Assembly (NCBI GenBank): GCA_029259845.1
Contig: JAJDEI010000039.1
Location: forward strand, 1-64,000
Direction of reading: 5' to 3'
DNA: 64,000 nucleotides
From: Planctomycetaceae bacterium
GTDB taxonomy: Bacteria > Planctomycetota > Planctomycetia > Planctomycetales > Planctomycetaceae
How positions within the stretch are numbered: the stretch's first letter is position 1; each line of letters opens with the position of its first letter. Positions 52,558 through 61,451 of the stretch are shown here, one piece after another. The position numbers and the translations under genes are program-made. A model generated the notes under the pieces. That model saw nothing but the letters and a program-made list of their open reading frames with translations, was not told where the DNA came from and did no database searches.

Positions 52558-52611
52558 AGATCCGGTCCCTGATCCCTGTCCCCTGATCCCGGTCCCTGAT
52601 CCCCGATCCCG
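52558..52611 (+). repeat. CCCTGATCCC short tandem repeat
   Basis: The motif CCTGATCCC recurs several times with small changes (GGTCCCTGATCC, TGTCCCCTGATCC, GGTCCCTGATCC, CCGATCC). It lies in the 328-bp spacer before the kinase gene, which otherwise shows no gene. Confidence 0.7.
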
Positions 52612-52749
52612 CAGGAACGCTCTCGGCAATTGCCTGTTGCTCCCGCTATACTGGGGAGAGCGGGGGAGGTGCGGTCGCGATGAGTTTCTCGGTCAGGAGC
52701 CTGTCGCAGGCGGTCTCCGCTTCTCAACCACAACGCAGAGGAACTTGGG

Positions 52750-54177
52750 ATGTCTCAGGCCGAACTGACAATCAACGGGTACGAACTGGTCACCTGCATC
52801 GCGACGGGCAACACGTCCCAGGTCTGGGAGGTGAAACAGTCCGCGGGCGGGCAAACGTACGCCATGAAACTCCTGCTGCCGGAAACACTCAGCGACGCCG
52901 AACACAAACGCACGATGCGGCATGAAGCGTCGGTCATGAAGCAGTTCGAGCATCCCAACATCATTCACTTCGTGGAATCGAAAATCGCCCGCAAGCACGC
53001 CTACATCATCATGGAACTCTTTCGTTCCATGAATCTCAAATCGCTGATCCGCGCCGATCTGGACAGCGTGCATGTGCGGCTCCGGAAAATGATGGAATGT
53101 GCGACCCAGGCACTCGCCTACATGCACGAAAAAAACTGGCTGCACCGGGACATCAAGCCGGACAACATCCTGCTCACCAAAGGTGGGGAGATGCGTGTGA
53201 TCGACTTTTCGCTCGCCTCGCGGCCTTCGTCCTCGGTGGGACGCATGGTCACGCGCAAGAAGAGCATCGCCATCCAGGGCACACGGACCTATATTTCGCC
53301 CGAGCAGATTCGCCGCGAAAAGACCACCAAAGCATCGGACATCTACAGCCTGGGGGTTCTGTTCTTCGAAGCCCTCACCGGGCGGCCGCCTTTTATGGGC
53401 AGCAATCCTAACGAACTGTTGATGGCGCACGTTCGCGAACGGGCGGATGTGCCATCCTCTTATCATCCCAATGTCAGCTCCGAAGTCGACGCCCTCGTGA
53501 TGCGGATGCTTTCCAAGAAACCCAAGGACCGGCCGGAAAGCATGCAGCAGGTGTTCTCCGAAGTCCGCTCGCTCAAGCTCTTCAAGCAGGATCCGGAAAC
53601 CTACCGGAAGGAACGCCTGGCCGCCGAAGCCGAGGAACGCAAGCTGACCGTGGACCAACGATTGGATTCTCGCAAAGACGCGGCACGGACCGAGGAATTC
53701 GGCTACCAGCCGATGGCCGCCGCCGCCAAATCGCGGAAGCCCGCCCCGGTCGCCGAGCCGTCTGCTGCTCCCGCGGCACCGCGGCCGACGGCACCGCCGG
53801 TCGGAGCCCCCGCACCGCTGCAATTCCCGATGATGCCGCAACCCGCAATGCAGCCGATGCCCATGCAGCCGATGATGCCCCCCCCAATGGCTGCACCGTA
53901 CCCCGGACCGCCCCCCACTGTGGGCGGCGCGTTCCCTCCGGGAATGCCACCCGGGCAGGTGCCCGGTCCGATGCCCGGACAGCCATATCCGCCGCAGCAA
54001 CAGCCCGTGCATGCCCCACAGCCGCAAGCCCCACAGCCGCAAGCCCAGCAACCGACCGCGCCGGCGGCACCACAACCCGCTCCCGCTCCGCAGCCGGCAC
54101 AGCAGCCAACGGCCTCTGCCAAAGATGAAAAAGACCTGGAAACTCCCGACAACCTCGACTGGCTGAACGTGACCTGA
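52750..54177 (+). CDS. Ser/Thr protein kinase with Pro-rich C-terminal tail, 475 aa
   Basis: The eukaryotic-type kinase domain covers residues about 8-285. YAMKLLLP has the ATP-binding Lys40 and HEASVM the paired Glu. LHRDIKPDNILL (residues 131-142) is the catalytic loop, and GTRTYISPEQIRREKTTKASDIYSLGVLFFEALTGRPPF forms the APE-like and F-helix parts. The magnesium motif is DFS (152-154) and not DFG, and the glycine loop is weak (ATGNTSQVW). Residues about 330-450 are Pro/Gln/Met/Ala-rich and disordered. There is no membrane segment. It ends 92 bp before accA. Confidence 0.93.
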   Translation: MSQAELTINGYELVTCIATGNTSQVWEVKQSAGGQTYAMKLLLPETLSDAEHKRTMRHEASVMKQFEHPNIIHFVESKIARKHAYIIMELFRSMNLKSLIRADLDSVHVRLRKMMECATQALAYMHEKNWLHRDIKPDNILLTKGGEMRVIDFSLASRPSSSVGRMVTRKKSIAIQGTRTYISPEQIRREKTTKASDIYSLGVLFFEALTGRPPFMGSNPNELLMAHVRERADVPSSYHPNVSSEVDALVMRMLSKKPKDRPESMQQVFSEVRSLKLFKQDPETYRKERLAAEAEERKLTVDQRLDSRKDAARTEEFGYQPMAAAAKSRKPAPVAEPSAAPAAPRPTAPPVGAPAPLQFPMMPQPAMQPMPMQPMMPPPMAAPYPGPPPTVGGAFPPGMPPGQVPGPMPGQPYPPQQQPVHAPQPQAPQPQAQQPTAPAAPQPAPAPQPAQQPTASAKDEKDLETPDNLDWLNVT

Positions 54178-54220
54178 CTGGCATCGCCATCGAATTCCGT
54201 TCGGTCGAATTCGTACCACA

Positions 54221-54242
54221 GCGTTCTCCCGCGGGAGAACGC
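54221..54242. terminator. Perfect 22-nt palindrome between the kinase and accA
   Basis: GCGTTCTCCCG followed by CGGGAGAACGC is a perfect inverted repeat 43 bp after the kinase stop and 28 bp before the accA ATG. It has no loop and no U-run, so it may be a protein-binding operator for accA as easily as a terminator. Confidence 0.55.
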
Positions 54243-54269
54243 CTCGCTGGCCCCAAACTTCCCGCAAGC

Positions 54270-55277
54270 ATGTCCAAGCTCATCACGCTCCCCTTCGAAC
54301 GTCCGATTGCCGACCTCGAAGACCAACTCGAAAAGCTGGAAGCCCAGCCGCATCCCGCACCCGCTGCCAAAGATGCCATCCGCAAAATGCGAGTCCAGGC
54401 CAACCGCATGAAACGCGAGGTGTACGAACACCTCAACGCCTGGGAGATCGTGCAGGTCGCGCGTCACCCCCAGAGGCCGCAAACACTCGACTATCTCGAA
54501 TTGATCTTCGACGAATTCGTCGAACTTCACGGCGACAAGTCTTTCGGTGACGACCGCGCCATCCTGACCGGCTTCGCCAAGATCGACGATCGCAAAGTCA
54601 TGTTCGTCGGACAGCAAAAGGGCCGAAACCTCAAGGAACGCACCGAGCACAACTACGGCATGGCCCACCCGGAAGGCTACCGCAAAGCCCTCGCCAAGAT
54701 GCAAACCGCGGCCAAGTTCCGCCTGCCGATCATCTGCTTCATCGACACCGCCGGTGCGTACCCCGGCATCGGTGCCGAAGAGCGCGGGCAGGCGTACCAG
54801 ATCGCCCTCAACCTGCGCGAGATGTCACGCCTCCCGACGCCGATCATCTGTGTGGTCATCGGGGAAGGGGGGTCCGGCGGGGCACTGGGCATCGGCATCG
54901 GCGACCACGTCTCCATGCTACAGTTCTCCTACTACTCCGTCATCAGCCCCGAAGGCTGCGCGGGCATCCTCTGGAAGCACCAGAAGCACGCCGACAAAGC
55001 CGCCCTCGCCCTGCGGTTCACCGCCACCGACCTCAAACCGTTCGGCGTCATCGACGAGATCATCGAAGAGCCGCTCGGCGGTGCCCACCGCAACCATCGC
55101 CAGATGGCGTCGCATCTCAAAGGCTCCCTGGTGCAGACCCTCCGTTCGCTTTCCAAGATGTCCAAAGCGGAACTGCTCGACCACCGCTACGCCCGCTTCC
55201 GCTGCATCGGCGTCTTCGAGGAACACGCCGCCGACGGGGAAGGGAAAGGAGACGACGGAGAGCCGCTCGCTGGCTGA
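54270..55277 (+). CDS. accA: Acetyl-CoA carboxylase carboxyltransferase subunit alpha, 335 aa
   Basis: It transfers CO2 from biotin to acetyl-CoA to make malonyl-CoA for fatty acid synthesis, together with AccD. Visible: LPFERPIADLEDQLEKLEA, VARHPQRPQTLDYLELIFDEFVELHGDKSFGDDRAILTGFAKID, GMAHPEGYRKALAKMQTAAKFRLPIICFIDTAGAYPGIGAEERGQ, IGEGGSGGALGIGIGDHVSMLQFSYYSVISPEGCAGILW. Length is normal. accD is not adjacent. The C-terminal acidic end (DGEGKGDDGEPLAG) is a small extra. Confidence 0.97.
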   Translation: MSKLITLPFERPIADLEDQLEKLEAQPHPAPAAKDAIRKMRVQANRMKREVYEHLNAWEIVQVARHPQRPQTLDYLELIFDEFVELHGDKSFGDDRAILTGFAKIDDRKVMFVGQQKGRNLKERTEHNYGMAHPEGYRKALAKMQTAAKFRLPIICFIDTAGAYPGIGAEERGQAYQIALNLREMSRLPTPIICVVIGEGGSGGALGIGIGDHVSMLQFSYYSVISPEGCAGILWKHQKHADKAALALRFTATDLKPFGVIDEIIEEPLGGAHRNHRQMASHLKGSLVQTLRSLSKMSKAELLDHRYARFRCIGVFEEHAADGEGKGDDGEPLAG

Positions 55278-55321
55278 GCCGTCATCTCCTCACCAAACCA
55301 TCACCAAACAGCGACATCCGC

Positions 55322-55498
55322 ATGAATCTCAGCAACGCCTTCGCCATCGCCTTCTTGATCGCCAACGCGGCGGCATGCATCGCCGTTCCGGTCCTGCTGT
55401 GGACGCACTTCCGCCGGCTGCGTCACCTCGAATCCAGGCATGACAACAAACCAAGCCCCTCAGCCGCCCAACCCCGGCGGGGACACCGCCAAGCCTGA
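55322..55498 (+). CDS. Small single-pass membrane protein, 58 aa
   Basis: The frame MNLSNAFAIAFLIANAAACIAVPVLLWTHFRRLRHLESRHD codes for one hydrophobic helix followed by a basic, polar tail ending RRGHRQA. It begins 44 bp after the accA stop on the same strand. No ribosome site is clear. Codon third positions are GC-rich as in real genes here. Its role is unknown, and a chance frame is possible. Confidence 0.5.
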   Translation: MNLSNAFAIAFLIANAAACIAVPVLLWTHFRRLRHLESRHDNKPSPSAAQPRRGHRQA

Positions 55499-55772
55499 AA
55501 TCGCTGCAAGAATCCCCACGAACCAAACATAACGGACATTATCGGACGTTGGTGATGTGCGAGATTCCGAGGCTTGGGGTGTGCGGGGAGCCCCAGAGAG
55601 CGGGTGTCTCGATCGTGGAAGGGCCTTGAGGCCCCAACGGGCACTGGCCTCTCAGCGAGCGTCGCCCGTCAAAGGAGACACTGGGCGTCTCGATCCGTGG
55701 TGTCGTTGGCCGGAACCCTGAGCCGATTGAATCCAGAACGACAAACCCTGCCGCAAGTGGTGACCGCAATTC

Positions 55773-56939
55773 TCAACGCCGCGCCGCTGCGCGCAGGCGG
55801 TCCTGCAGCGACCGGCTGAGCTGATAGACCGACACACGCTGGAGTGTGAGTTGGCGGATGATCCGCTGATCGACGGATGTGTCGATCGTCGTTTCGGGAT
55901 CGGGATCGGTGCCGGAGCCTGCGAGGTCCGCTCGCCAGTCCCGGAGCACACCGAAGGTGATGCTGTCCGGAAGCCCGCGGAGCCATTCATCAATTTTCCG
56001 CACGTAGTCCGCCTGAGCCATCGGATCGGAGGAATACCCGTTTGCGATCTCGCGAATCAAGCCGTCCCGGTCATCGGCCGCCGCTGGTTCGTGGGGGCCG
56101 GGTGGGACTGACTGATTGAGCCATTTCGTCGCGACGGCGAGGATCATCTCCGGCGCGGCGGTTTTCAATTCGTTGACCATGTCGGACTTCAGGTCCGTTG
56201 GCGCGTTTTGATACGCCTGTTCGACGACGCTGCGGGCCTGTTCCTGGCCGAAGCCGGGAATGCGGCGCACGATCTCGTCGATCACGCTCGCCATCGTGGA
56301 GCCGCCGTCAGCGGGATATTGAGGGCCGCCCAAACCGGGAGGAACGGTTTCGCCCGGACCGGGAGCCGCCGGAAAGCCTGTCGAATGGCCATCGTCAGCG
56401 TCTGCGTGGAGGTGGTCGTCACTGTGCTTGAGCGGGAACTCGGGGGCGTCCAGTTGGTGGATGTATTCGTCGAGTGAATCGTGCAGCTTTTCCGGCATGA
56501 CCGGATGCAAGCGGTCCATGATGACCGCCGCCGCATAGCCGCTCTTGGAATGCTGGAGCATCGTCCGGGCATTGGGAGAAAGCGTGACGATGAAGAACGT
56601 CAGCACCAGGCAGATGGCGACGCCCTTGATCAATCCGAACGCCGCGCCGAGGTGGCGGTTGAATTCCGTCATCTGGGCCCGTTCCATCCAACCATGGATC
56701 ATCCGGGCGACGCCGAAGGACAGGAATGAGAACACCAGATAAGCGGCGAACATGGTGACCCACTGATTGAGCGGCTCCGCCAAACCGACGTACGGTGCCG
56801 CCGCCGCCGATACCGTCTCCGCGAACACCAGCGACAGCACCAGCCCGGCGATGCCCGCCAACTGCCAGATCACCCCCCGCATGGCTCCGCGGACCATGCA
56901 GAAAATCAGCACCGCAACAACAAACGCGTCATACCACAT
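55773..56939 (-). CDS. CvpA family membrane protein, 388 aa
   Basis: Residues 1-125 are the CvpA domain with four membrane segments: WYDAFVVAVLIFCMVRGAMRGVIWQLAGIAGLVLSLVFAE, then WVTMFAAYLVFSFLSFGVARMIHGWM, then HLGAAFGLIKGVAICLVLTFFIVTLSP. The long soluble tail (about 250 residues) is helical with a His/Asp-rich linker (HSDDHLHADADDGHS). CvpA proteins are linked to envelope functions and colicin V production in E. coli. The tail is longer than in the standard protein. It is monocistronic by context. Confidence 0.9.
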   Translation of the reverse strand: MWYDAFVVAVLIFCMVRGAMRGVIWQLAGIAGLVLSLVFAETVSAAAAPYVGLAEPLNQWVTMFAAYLVFSFLSFGVARMIHGWMERAQMTEFNRHLGAAFGLIKGVAICLVLTFFIVTLSPNARTMLQHSKSGYAAAVIMDRLHPVMPEKLHDSLDEYIHQLDAPEFPLKHSDDHLHADADDGHSTGFPAAPGPGETVPPGLGGPQYPADGGSTMASVIDEIVRRIPGFGQEQARSVVEQAYQNAPTDLKSDMVNELKTAAPEMILAVATKWLNQSVPPGPHEPAAADDRDGLIREIANGYSSDPMAQADYVRKIDEWLRGLPDSITFGVLRDWRADLAGSGTDPDPETTIDTSVDQRIIRQLTLQRVSVYQLSRSLQDRLRAAARR

Positions 56940-57148
56940 GGGCCACTTCCCCTCCGTAGATAGCGGCGAGAATCAATCGATCGGGCGGGAGTCTACCCCA
57001 GACCACCAAACGGGGAAATGGGAGTTTTGAGGCGAGCGGGCAGCGGGATGCAGGACGCCGAGACTGAACCGGAATCTTCAAAATGCAGGAACACTTGGGC
57101 ACTCTGAAGCAGACGTACGATGAGTAAAATCGGAATGGAAAGACTTTG

Positions 57149-57225
57149 ACCGCAGAGGACGCGGACGATCGCAGAGAGCCGTGCTGGGAGATTTTTCCTC
57201 TGCGTCTCTCCGCGTCCTCTGCGGT
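57149..57225. repeat. ACCGCAGAGGACGCGGA inverted repeat
   Basis: The 17-bp arms ACCGCAGAGGACGCGGA (57149-57165) and its complement at 57209-57225 are perfect. The centre also contains TCTGCGTCTC. It lies in a 413-bp spacer between cvpA and dtd with no gene seen. Confidence 0.8.
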
Positions 57226-57352
57226 GACTCCTTCTGTCGCTTTGACGTTCGCGTTTCGTCGACTGGTTTGCTAGCTCGCAACTTCAGATGGCGACTGGAC
57301 CAACGAGCAAGTTCCGAGACTCGCTCTCCCTGGTGTTCAACCGACCGCCCCG

Positions 57353-57802
57353 TCAGAACGTCTTGCGGCTGTCGACCAGCAGCGTCACCGGCCCTTCGTT
57401 GACGAGCGCCACGTCCATCATCGCCTGAAACCGGCCGGTCTCGACCCGGATCCCCTGCCCCCGCACCGCCTCGACAAACGCCTGATAGAGAGCATCCGCC
57501 AGTTCCGGTGGTGCTGCGGTGATAAAGCTCGGCCGGCGGCCCTTGCGACAATCGCCGAAGAGCGTGAACTGGCTGACCACCAGCATGGCCCCGCCTGTCT
57601 CGGCCAGCGAGCGATTCATCTTCCCTTCGTCGTCCTCAAACATCCGCAGCCCGACGATCTTTCTCGCCATGTACGCCACGTCCGCGTCGGTATCGTCCCC
57701 GGCAACTCCCAACAGGACACACATCCCCTGCCCGATCTCACCGACGGCCTCGCCACCGACGGTCACGCGGGCGGACGAAACTCGCTGCACGACGGCTCGC
57801 AT
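57353..57802 (-). CDS. dtd: D-aminoacyl-tRNA deacylase, 149 aa
   Basis: It removes D-amino acids (and glycine mischarged on tRNA-Ala) from tRNA. Visible: [58 protein letters not shown], then [21 protein letters not shown] (the [15 protein letters not shown] motif), and [14 protein letters not shown] with the Gly-cisPro motif NxGPVT. Length is normal. It lies 50 bp after the stop of the Tat-exported protein gene upstream on the same strand. Confidence 0.97.
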   Translation of the reverse strand: MRAVVQRVSSARVTVGGEAVGEIGQGMCVLLGVAGDDTDADVAYMARKIVGLRMFEDDEGKMNRSLAETGGAMLVVSQFTLFGDCRKGRRPSFITAAPPELADALYQAFVEAVRGQGIRVETGRFQAMMDVALVNEGPVTLLVDSRKTF

Positions 57803-57852
57803 GATGTCTCCACGGGATTTCGCACGATGCCCCCAGCGTCAGGCGACGTCCG

Positions 57853-59172
57853 TCAACCGAGCAGGCCCTTCCACATCCAGCGTGGCGGCTGATCGTAGTC
57901 AAACGTGATTCCTTCGCCGGGATTGAGCGTCATCGTCTGCCCATGATGCAGTTCGCCATCGAAAACCTGAGGAACGCCGACGACGCTCGTTTCTGTCCAG
58001 CGGTGCACGCGCCCCGCCTTGACGACACGGATCTCGACTGCGAACGGATGGCGATTGACGGCCGCTTCTCCGGACGGCGGAACCGCGGGCGTGACGGTGG
58101 GCGTGTTCTCGAACGTGCTGGTGACGACGCGGTTCGTCGGCCGATTGGCCCGGTTGGTGATGCCGTGGGGAAACGTCGGACAGGTCACCAGATTCCCGAA
58201 GGAGGGTTCCTCGAAGATGAGGCCGGCCTCCTCCCCCATCTGGCCGAACGTCAGTTCGAGCAGGTTGTCGTGGCCAAACAGCCGGGCGCCGACAGCCTTG
58301 GGAATGCCTTCGCTGTTCAGCAGCGCACGAACACGGTTTTGAGAGACAACGGAATTGCCGGGATCTCCAAGTTGCAGATGTGTGCGGCAGAGATGGATGA
58401 GCGGGGCGTCGAGAAAGTTGTCGGTACAGGCGTTGCGAAAGTGAATGCCCTCCGCACAGCCAACGACTTCCGTCGCCGTGATCAGGTTGGTCAGGATCGG
58501 TCCCGGCTCCGCGTCGAGCAACAGCCCGGTCCCTTTCCATTCGTGTTCTGTGTTCAGTTCGCTGTCGAATGCTTCCCCGCCGGGCCACGCCCCGCCGCCG
58601 CCGACCAGAGCTGCGAAATGGAAATCGCTGGCCGTGATCACCCGAAAGCGGTCCGGCCCGGCGGTTGACGGCCGCATGCGAACGACCGCACCATCCGAGA
58701 CCGTCACGATGAGTCCGAACCGAAAGGAACAGCTCATCTGGCTGTCGATCACGACGGCATCGCCCGATTCAGCCGCGTGATGGATGACGCAGTGCCCGCT
58801 GTCCATCCGGAAATCCTGCATCCACGGGATGCGGAGCGTCTCGTGAAGAACGTAAACCACCGGCTGATCCTGATCGATCGTCCAGCTTCCCCCGCTGATG
58901 TACAGGTCGCGGCGTTGAGCCTTCGCGGCGTCGAACGCTTCCTGCAAGCCGGATGTCCGGGTTCCCGGCGTCAGCGGGCCGAAGTCGCCGCCGTCCTCAG
59001 GTCCCTGCGGAGAGACAATCAGCCGATTCCCGTTCGCCCCGATTCGGGCCACTCCCCTGCCCTGCGGCGTCTCCGCGGACAAGCTTGCTCCGCCCGCCAA
59101 CAGGCCTCCGCCCATGCCCATCGCGGCAAATCGCCCCAGCCATGCCCGACGAGCCGGATCAATGTTTTCCAT
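57853..59172 (-). CDS. Tat-exported protein, possible beta-helix, 439 aa
   Basis: The start MENIDPARRAWLGRFAAMGMGGGLLAGGASLSA is a Tat-type signal (RRAWLGRF). The mature part has SGLQEAFDAAKAQRRDLYISGGSWTI and VVIDSQMSCSFRFGLIVTVSDGAVVRM, which suggest short repeated strands as in pectate-lyase-type helices, though no catalytic residues are recognised. The C-terminal part (VDKRHPFAVEIRVVKAGRVHRWTETSVVGV) is a beta sandwich-like tail. Its substrate is unknown. Similar signal-bearing proteins are common in planctomycetes. Confidence 0.72.
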   Translation of the reverse strand: MENIDPARRAWLGRFAAMGMGGGLLAGGASLSAETPQGRGVARIGANGNRLIVSPQGPEDGGDFGPLTPGTRTSGLQEAFDAAKAQRRDLYISGGSWTIDQDQPVVYVLHETLRIPWMQDFRMDSGHCVIHHAAESGDAVVIDSQMSCSFRFGLIVTVSDGAVVRMRPSTAGPDRFRVITASDFHFAALVGGGGAWPGGEAFDSELNTEHEWKGTGLLLDAEPGPILTNLITATEVVGCAEGIHFRNACTDNFLDAPLIHLCRTHLQLGDPGNSVVSQNRVRALLNSEGIPKAVGARLFGHDNLLELTFGQMGEEAGLIFEEPSFGNLVTCPTFPHGITNRANRPTNRVVTSTFENTPTVTPAVPPSGEAAVNRHPFAVEIRVVKAGRVHRWTETSVVGVPQVFDGELHHGQTMTLNPGEGITFDYDQPPRWMWKGLLG

Positions 59173-59538
59173 CAGCGCGTGTCCCCAACTCTCGGCCACA
59201 AGGCGTCGCTTCGGCCGACGTTCACGACCGCACAGCGAGTGTAGCAAACGCTCTCTTGCCGTGTTACGGGGAGACTCCTCGCAACGGTCGAGGACCGTGG
59301 GCGCGCGACCGGTCGTTTGCGATCGGGAAACGAGAATTCGGCAGGGAGCCGTGATTGGCTCTCATGTCCCGCTCCCCGTTTGTATTGCCTGTGTACTGCA
59401 AAACCTGCTTCCCGTGGGTTGACGCGATCCGATCGACAGGCCCATAATCGATGTTCGCTACAACACGATCATTGCCGTGCGAACCCGCACGTGTGTGCCG
59501 TCCCGCCCGTTCTCGCCCCCGACAAAGGAATCCCACCG
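59173..59538. other. Divergent spacer
   Basis: No gene is seen in about 370 bases between the Tat-exported protein gene (minus) and the YHS protein gene (plus). It should hold promoters for both, and none was identified with confidence. Confidence 0.4.
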
Positions 59539-60006
59539 ATGAAACGCCTGCCCTTCATTGCAACTGCTCTTGCCACTCTGCTCACGGTGTCCGTCTATGC
59601 TGCCGACGCAATCGATCTCGAAGGGGTGAAATGCATCATGAACCCCAAGGCGGCTGCCAAGTCGGCCAAGTTCGTCGACTTCAAAGGAGGCAAGGTCTTC
59701 TTCTGCTGCGACAACTGTCCCAAAGGATTCGCCAAAAAGATCGAAGCGGGCGACAAGGTGGTCGCTGCCAAGGGGAACCAGCAATTGATCCAGACCGGCC
59801 AGGCCAAGCAGGGCAAGTGCCCGTTCACCGGTGGGCCGCTCAAAACCGAATTGACCGTCGATGGTGCGACGATCCAATTCTGCTGCAACAACTGTAAAGG
59901 CAAAGCCGAGAAGCTGGCCGGCGACGAGCAGTTGGTCGCCCTGTTCGGCGACGAAGCTTTCAAGAAGGCCGCGTTCACCGTCGGCGACAAGAAGGTCAAA
60001 GAATAG
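59539..60006 (+). CDS. Secreted tandem YHS/TRASH-like protein, 155 aa
   Basis: The signal peptide MKRLPFIATALATLLTVSVYAADA precedes two similar Cys units. The first has VKCIMNPKAAAKSAKFVDFKGGKVFFCCDNCPKGFAKKI. The second has GKCPFTGGPLKTELTVDGATIQFCCNNCKGKAEKL. The CxxxN/C...FCCxNC pattern is that of YHS/TRASH metal-binding repeats, so periplasmic copper or other metal handling is plausible. The ATG at 59539 begins the signal. A strong hairpin follows the stop. Confidence 0.88.
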   Translation: MKRLPFIATALATLLTVSVYAADAIDLEGVKCIMNPKAAAKSAKFVDFKGGKVFFCCDNCPKGFAKKIEAGDKVVAAKGNQQLIQTGQAKQGKCPFTGGPLKTELTVDGATIQFCCNNCKGKAEKLAGDEQLVALFGDEAFKKAAFTVGDKKVKE

Positions 60007-60048
60007 AACGAAGCCGGTTTCCCGTGTGGAAACCATGAAGCATCAGAC

Positions 60049-60086
60049 GCAGGGGGGGCACGCAATTCATTTGCGTGCCCCCCTGC
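60049..60086 (+). terminator. Terminator hairpin after the YHS protein gene
   Basis: The arms GCAGGGGGG(G)CACGCAA and TTGCGTGCCCCCCTGC pair over 16 bp with one bulge around a TTCAT loop, followed by TCTTTG. It starts 42 bp after the stop codon. Confidence 0.8.
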
Positions 60087-60182
60087 TCTTTGCGAGTTCG
60101 CTCTGACCCGATGCGCCGTGCGAAACCGCCAGCGATCGGCAATGCTCTGTCGCGACTCGAGGGCCGACACGAACGGCGGACC

Positions 60183-61361
60183 TCAACGGCGCAAATTGTC
60201 CGGGGGCGGCTGGCTCGTCCGTTGAATCTGCTGGCGCGGCGATGACGTACCGGCAGAGTCCTTTAGTCCGCTGCTCCCCTGGATCGCACCGCGCACGCCG
60301 AGCAGTTCCGGGTGACGGGCGATCTTGTCGCTGAAGACCCGCAGGTCGCGGACGATCAGTTCGAGATTGCGGAGCACGACCGGCATCGATGCTGCCGAGC
60401 GGTTGAGGTTCTCATAGAGCGCGGGGTCGTTCGCCAGCTTACTCAGCGTTCCTTCCCCCTGATTGACGAGCCTCGCAATTGTCGTCAACTCGGTCAGCAA
60501 CGTGTCCAGTTGGCCCAGAGAGGCATCGAGTTTGGTGACAATCGACGGCGTCGCTTTCGCCAACGGAACCGTCATGCGGTTCATGGTGTCGAGCGTGCCG
60601 TTGAGCGAGTCGGCTGTCACTCCGATTTTTTCGATCGCCAGGCGGGCGGCAACGATCGTGCCTCGCGTCTCCTCGACCATGCCGGGCAGCGCGGTCATCG
60701 TCGCCTGCAAACTCCGCTGCAACTCCGGATTCCCCAGCAGTTGATTGGCATTGCCGAGAGCCGCTTCTGCCGTTTGCATCGTCCGGGCGAACTGCACGAG
60801 AGCATCGGCAGCCCGCTCGACGACCTCGTCGAGACTCCCCTGCTTGGTGTCGATGAGTCCGTTGACGTTGGCGGCGAGTTTCTCCCACTCGCGGCTTGTC
60901 TCGGCAAAGGAGGTGAGTGTTTCGTGAACCTTGGCATCCAGCCGCTCCACAATCTGCAACGGATCGCGCGGCGGCAATCCCTGGATTCGAGAGTTGGGCG
61001 GCAGCGGTTCCGGGCGCGTGCCCAATGAAAAGTTGATCGTCGCATCACCAAAGATCGACCGCACGAGCGACGGTTTCGCGTCGAGCCGCAGTTCGCGGTC
61101 GCCGTTGATGTCCACGACCACCAGGACCCCGCCCGACTCCTCATCAAGCCGCACTTCACGGACGGAGCCGATCTCCAGGCCGTTCTGGCGCACGGGCACC
61201 CCCCGCTGCGCACCGGCCGCGTCTTCAAACTGAATGGCGATCGCATACGTCGGCTGCCAATACGTGCGCAGTTCACCGAACATCAGCACCAACACCGTCG
61301 CAATGCCCAGCGACGTGAGCACGAACAGTCCGACACGGAATTGAAGTTGGCGTTCAGTCAC
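60183..61361 (-). CDS. mlaD: MCE/MlaD-type lipid transport protein, 392 aa
   Basis: One N-terminal membrane helix (VGLFVLTSLGIATVLVLMFGEL) is followed by the MCE domain: GAQRGVPVRQNGLEIGSVREVRLDEESGGVLVVVDINGDRELRLDAKPSLVRSIFGDATINFSLG. A long helical region of about 220 residues follows (SFAETSREWEKLAANVNGLI...), longer than E. coli MlaD and closer to PqiB/LetB or Mce helical tails. It binds lipid in the periplasm and works with MlaE and MlaF upstream. The start is a GTG at 61361 after a C/A-rich leader. Confidence 0.92.
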   Translation of the reverse strand: MTERQLQFRVGLFVLTSLGIATVLVLMFGELRTYWQPTYAIAIQFEDAAGAQRGVPVRQNGLEIGSVREVRLDEESGGVLVVVDINGDRELRLDAKPSLVRSIFGDATINFSLGTRPEPLPPNSRIQGLPPRDPLQIVERLDAKVHETLTSFAETSREWEKLAANVNGLIDTKQGSLDEVVERAADALVQFARTMQTAEAALGNANQLLGNPELQRSLQATMTALPGMVEETRGTIVAARLAIEKIGVTADSLNGTLDTMNRMTVPLAKATPSIVTKLDASLGQLDTLLTELTTIARLVNQGEGTLSKLANDPALYENLNRSAASMPVVLRNLELIVRDLRVFSDKIARHPELLGVRGAIQGSSGLKDSAGTSSPRQQIQRTSQPPPDNLRR

Positions 61362-61409
61362 GTTGAGTTGAGTATAGAGTGTTGAGGGTCCAGTGTTGAG
61401 AGTATCAAG

Positions 61410-61431
61410 CCCACGGGCTGCGCCCCGTGGG
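61410..61431 (+). repeat. CCCACGGG palindrome, copy 1
   Basis: CCCACGGG / CTGCGC / CCCGTGGG lies between mlaF and mlaD. A related copy (CCCACGGGCGACATCCCGTGG) is at 63228-63256. If transcribed, the hairpin could tune the relative expression of the two genes. Confidence 0.7.
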
Positions 61432-61451
61432 AGGGGCGACGCTCGCACCCA

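Noticed and set aside
52693-54267. 524-codon minus-strand frame with Cys/Gly-rich stretches
   Set aside because: It is antisense to the kinase. The apparent Gly/Cys richness mirrors the Pro-rich tail of the kinase.
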